Translations under genes and position numbers: made by a program
NCBI RefSeq assembly: GCF_008801405.1
Contig: NZ_VZPV01000001.1
Location: 3,038,001-3,102,000 of the forward strand
DNA from: Ralstonia insidiosa
GTDB lineage: Bacteria; Pseudomonadota; Gammaproteobacteria; Burkholderiales; Burkholderiaceae
Length of the DNA: 64,000 nt
Direction: 5' to 3'
The notes under the pieces: model-generated
Seen by the model: the letters and a program-made list of their open reading frames with translations, nothing else
Told to the model about the DNA's origin: nothing
Database searches by the model: none
Shown here: piece after piece, positions 61,841-64,000 of the stretch
Layout: the number at the start of each line of letters is the position of its first letter
How positions within the stretch are numbered: the stretch's first letter is position 1

Positions 61841-61955
61841 CGTCAAGGCTGTCCTGGCCAAGGTTCCATCGGGCGTGCTGCGCCCCGGCGAGGACAGCAC
61901 GTGCTGGACCACTTGATTGGCAAGGCGCCGGGCCGCGAAACATCCATCGTCACCC

Positions 61956-62555
61956 TCAATAGCGCACGACGTACCACGCCCGCTTGATGTACTCCGCCAC
62001 GATCGTCCCGGCTTCATAGATGGGGAAGGACTTGGTGAGTGTGTCACCTGGGAATACGCCGCGCACACCCCACGTCACTTCCGGCCAGACCTGGCGGAAC
62101 ACGTTCAATGCGCGGCCGGTGTGGTACCAGCTCGTGACCAGTACGGCGCTGTGCACGGGCTGATCAGCCAGCGTCTGCCGCGTCATCTGCGCGTTTTCCA
62201 TTGTGCTGCCGGACTGGCATTCGTGGCCGATACGGTCGGCCGGCACTCCGGCCATCACCAGGCGGCGCTCGATCAGCAGGCAGTCGCCCTCGCCGCTCAC
62301 AAACACACGCGGCGCCACGCCCGCATGGAACAGCTCCGCTGCGCCAATCACACGCTGGCCCGATTCCCCACCCAGCACGACGATCACGTCTGCGCGGGCG
62401 GGTACCGATTCCTCCCGTAACCAAGCCTTGGACTCGCGCACGAGCACGGCACCAATCACCACGGCGACGATAGCGCCAGCGCCAATCACAGCCAATACAT
62501 TGCGAACTGCCGGGCGACGAAAAACCAGACCAAAAACCATATCGAGAATGCGCAT
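61956..62555 (-). CDS. YdcF-like DUF218 membrane protein
   Basis: A 199-residue protein: one N-terminal membrane helix (about 15-40) and a DUF218 domain with ADVIVVLGGESGQRV and the later motifs VFVSGEGD, SGSTMENAQMT and VTSWYHTGRALNVF. DUF218 proteins (SanA, ElyC, YdcF) act in envelope biogenesis, but their reaction is poorly known. The ATG at 62555 (MRILDMVFGL) was chosen; the upstream in-frame ATG overlaps the coaBC promoter region. It faces lspA and is divergent from coaBC. Confidence 0.85.
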   Translation of the reverse strand: MRILDMVFGLVFRRPAVRNVLAVIGAGAIVAVVIGAVLVRESKAWLREESVPARADVIVVLGGESGQRVIGAAELFHAGVAPRVFVSGEGDCLLIERRLVMAGVPADRIGHECQSGSTMENAQMTRQTLADQPVHSAVLVTSWYHTGRALNVFRQVWPEVTWGVRGVFPGDTLTKSFPIYEAGTIVAEYIKRAWYVVRY

Positions 62556-62697
62556 TTGAGGACAAATCCAGGCGCCGGACGCGCCTGAAGCCAAGCCGGT
62601 ATCATCGCCACTGTTCAGCGGGCAATGCAAACACTGGGGCACCGGGTTGTATCCTGCCCACGCACATTGCGTCAATCGGATTCAAAAGCAGGTGTTT

Positions 62698-63903
62698 ATG
62701 GAACTGCAAGGCAAACATTTCGTGCTCGGCCTGACGGGCGGCATCGCGTGCTACAAGTCGGCCGAACTGGTACGGCTGCTGACCAAGGCCGGCGCTACGG
62801 TGCAGGTCGTGATGACCGACGCCGCCACGCACTTCATCACGCCGGTGACGATGCAAGCGCTTTCCGGCCGCCCGGTCTTCACGTCGGAATGGGACAACCG
62901 CATCGGCAATAACATGGCGCATATCGACCTCTCGCGCGAGGCAGATGCCATCGTCATCGCCCCGGCCTCCACCGATTTCCTCGCCAAGCTCGCGCACGGC
63001 ATGGCGGACGATCTGCTCTCCACGCTGTGCATCGCGCGCGATTGCCCGCTGCTCGTCGCGCCCGCCATGAACCGGCAGATGTGGGCCGCACCCGCCACGC
63101 AGCGCAATGCCGCCCAACTGCGCGCCGATGACGTCACCCTGCTCGGCCCCGATGCCGGCGACCAAGCCTGCGGCGAGGTGGGCGACGGCCGCATGCTAGA
63201 GCCGGAAGATATCGTCGAGCGGCTCGTCGGCTTCTTCCAGCCCAAGCTGCTGCGCGGGCACCGCGTGTTGCTGACAGCCGGGCCGACATTCGAGCCGATC
63301 GACCCGGTGCGCGGCATCACGAATCTGTCCAGCGGCAAGATGGGCTTTGCGTTGGCGCGTGCCGCGTCGCAGGCCGGAGCGGAAGTCACGCTGGTTGCGG
63401 GGCCTTGTCACCAGGACACGCCCGCTGGCGTGCTGCGCATCGACGTGCAGACCGCCCAGCAAATGCACGACGCCGTGATGCGCGAGCTGGATACAAGCAA
63501 GAACGACATCTTCATCGCCGTAGCTGCCGTGGCCGACTGGCGCGTGGCGCAGGCTGCCGACCAGAAGCTCAAGAAGCAGAACGACTCGGACGTGCCCACA
63601 CTGGCGTTCACGCAGAACCCGGACATCCTGGCGGGTGTTGCTCGCCGCCCGAACGCGCCGTTCTGCGTCGGCTTCGCGGCTGAGACAGAGCGCCTGGAAG
63701 AGTTCGGTGAGGCCAAGCGCCAGAAAAAAGGCATTCCGCTGCTGGTCGGCAACCTCGGCCACCAGACCTTCGGCCGCGACGACAATGAAGTCGCGCTGTT
63801 CGACGCCAAGGGCATCACGCGCCTGCCGCGCGCCGACAAGCTGACGCTGGCGCGCCAGATCGTTGCCGCCATCGCGGACCGTGTGCATGGGGCAAAGCCA
63901 TGA
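62698..63903 (+). CDS. coaBC: Bifunctional phosphopantothenoylcysteine synthetase/decarboxylase
   Basis: A 401-residue CoaBC (Dfp). The N-terminal flavoprotein decarboxylase shows VLGLTGGIACYKSAELVRLL, the catalytic His in NMAHIDLSREADA, PAMNRQMWAAPA and the Cys in QACGEVGDGRM; the C-terminal synthetase shows GPTFEPIDPVRGITNLSSGKMG and KLKKQND. It makes 4'-phosphopantetheine from phosphopantothenate and cysteine for coenzyme A. The final TGA overlaps the next gene's ATG by four bases. Confidence 0.96.
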   Translation: MELQGKHFVLGLTGGIACYKSAELVRLLTKAGATVQVVMTDAATHFITPVTMQALSGRPVFTSEWDNRIGNNMAHIDLSREADAIVIAPASTDFLAKLAHGMADDLLSTLCIARDCPLLVAPAMNRQMWAAPATQRNAAQLRADDVTLLGPDAGDQACGEVGDGRMLEPEDIVERLVGFFQPKLLRGHRVLLTAGPTFEPIDPVRGITNLSSGKMGFALARAASQAGAEVTLVAGPCHQDTPAGVLRIDVQTAQQMHDAVMRELDTSKNDIFIAVAAVADWRVAQAADQKLKKQNDSDVPTLAFTQNPDILAGVARRPNAPFCVGFAAETERLEEFGEAKRQKKGIPLLVGNLGHQTFGRDDNEVALFDAKGITRLPRADKLTLARQIVAAIADRVHGAKP

Positions 63904-64000
63904 GCACACCGATCCGCCTGTCCGTCCTCGACCAGAGTCCGGTCATCTACGGCCACAGCGCACGCGACGCGATTGCCGCGACGGTCGACCTGGCACAACT
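63900..64000 (+). CDS. LLM-class flavin-dependent oxidoreductase, N-terminal part (3' end outside window)
   Basis: The first 33 codons of a luciferase-like monooxygenase: RLSVLDQSPVIYG followed by the HSARDAIAATVDLA segment. This opening is typical of the LLM-class flavin-dependent oxidoreductases of the MsnO8-like type. The start overlaps the coaBC stop (ATGA), implying translational coupling. The rest lies beyond the window, so the function cannot be narrowed. Confidence 0.75.
   Translation, partial: MSTPIRLSVLDQSPVIYGHSARDAIAATVDLAQ

Noticed and set aside
61848..61898. Inverted repeat GCTGTCCT/AGGACAGC after lspA
   Set aside because: The loop is about 35 bases and no T-run follows, so I do not call it a terminator.
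1..64000. CRISPR arrays, insertion sequences, integrases or attachment sites
   Set aside because: No regularly spaced repeats, transposase or integrase motifs, or tRNA-associated direct repeats were seen. The single tRNA has a normal terminator right after it and no second 3'-end copy noticed.

Overview
The window is about 64 kb of GC-rich bacterial chromosome with densely packed genes. Protein signatures and gene order (ispH-fkpB, radC, rpmB-rpmG; nadB facing nadA-nadC; purN-rsmB; ribF-ileS-lspA; livK then livHMGF; sulfite reductase paired with a DUF934 gene under a CysB-type regulator) point to a betaproteobacterium of the Burkholderiaceae, most likely Ralstonia. No plasmid, phage, insertion sequence or CRISPR signature was seen.

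Layout. 1-6.4 kb: the end of an IlvD/Edd-family dehydratase, a DUF2938 membrane protein, the leftward set pepA-holC-DUF2486, and the rightward coupled genes lptF-lptG-cbiX. 6.4-9.9 kb: an orphan lipoprotein, an orphan hydroxymuconate isomerase-like protein, and a LysR regulator divergent from a quinone-reductase-type dehydrogenase. 9.9-18.1 kb: sulfate assimilation (tauE, cysI, DUF934, cysH, cysD, cysN, cobA) running left, with cysB divergent. CysH is the iron-sulfur APS-reductase type, so the route needs no APS kinase. 18.1-23 kb: a periplasmic binding protein, a PhzF protein and a beta-hydroxyacid dehydrogenase, then tRNA-Leu(CAA), an AraC regulator and a LysE exporter. 23-30.2 kb: ilvD, a membrane-anchored TlpA-like protein, a voltage-gated-type cation channel, an aldo/keto reductase and MFS exporter divergent from a MarR regulator, and the remnant of a ClC chloride channel gene. 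30.2-36.1 kb: a diguanylate cyclase, an SDR epimerase, a ferredoxin-type reductase, an argD-like aminotransferase preceded by a promoter/short ORF/terminator unit, and a GNAT acetyltransferase. 36.1-41.2 kb: a complete branched-chain amino acid ABC transporter. 41.6-48.4 kb: ispH-fkpB, radC, rpmB-rpmG, and the quinolinate pathway nadB/nadC/nadA. 48.5-54.1 kb: a fatty acid desaturase, an MscS channel, a PLD-family protein, rsmB and purN. 54.5-57.2 kb: a LuxR-type response regulator convergent with a hybrid histidine kinase. 57.3-64 kb: ribF-ileS-lspA, a YdcF-like protein, coaBC, and the start of a luciferase-like flavin oxidoreductase.

Most of the window is conserved housekeeping sequence. I did not find a clearly new multi-gene system. 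The items most worth checking are the attenuator-like unit ahead of the argD-like gene, the deleted ClC gene, the LGT-like membrane domain fused to TlpA, and the regulatory palindromes at marR, livK and the response regulator. All family assignments come from reading the sequence; no database search was run.
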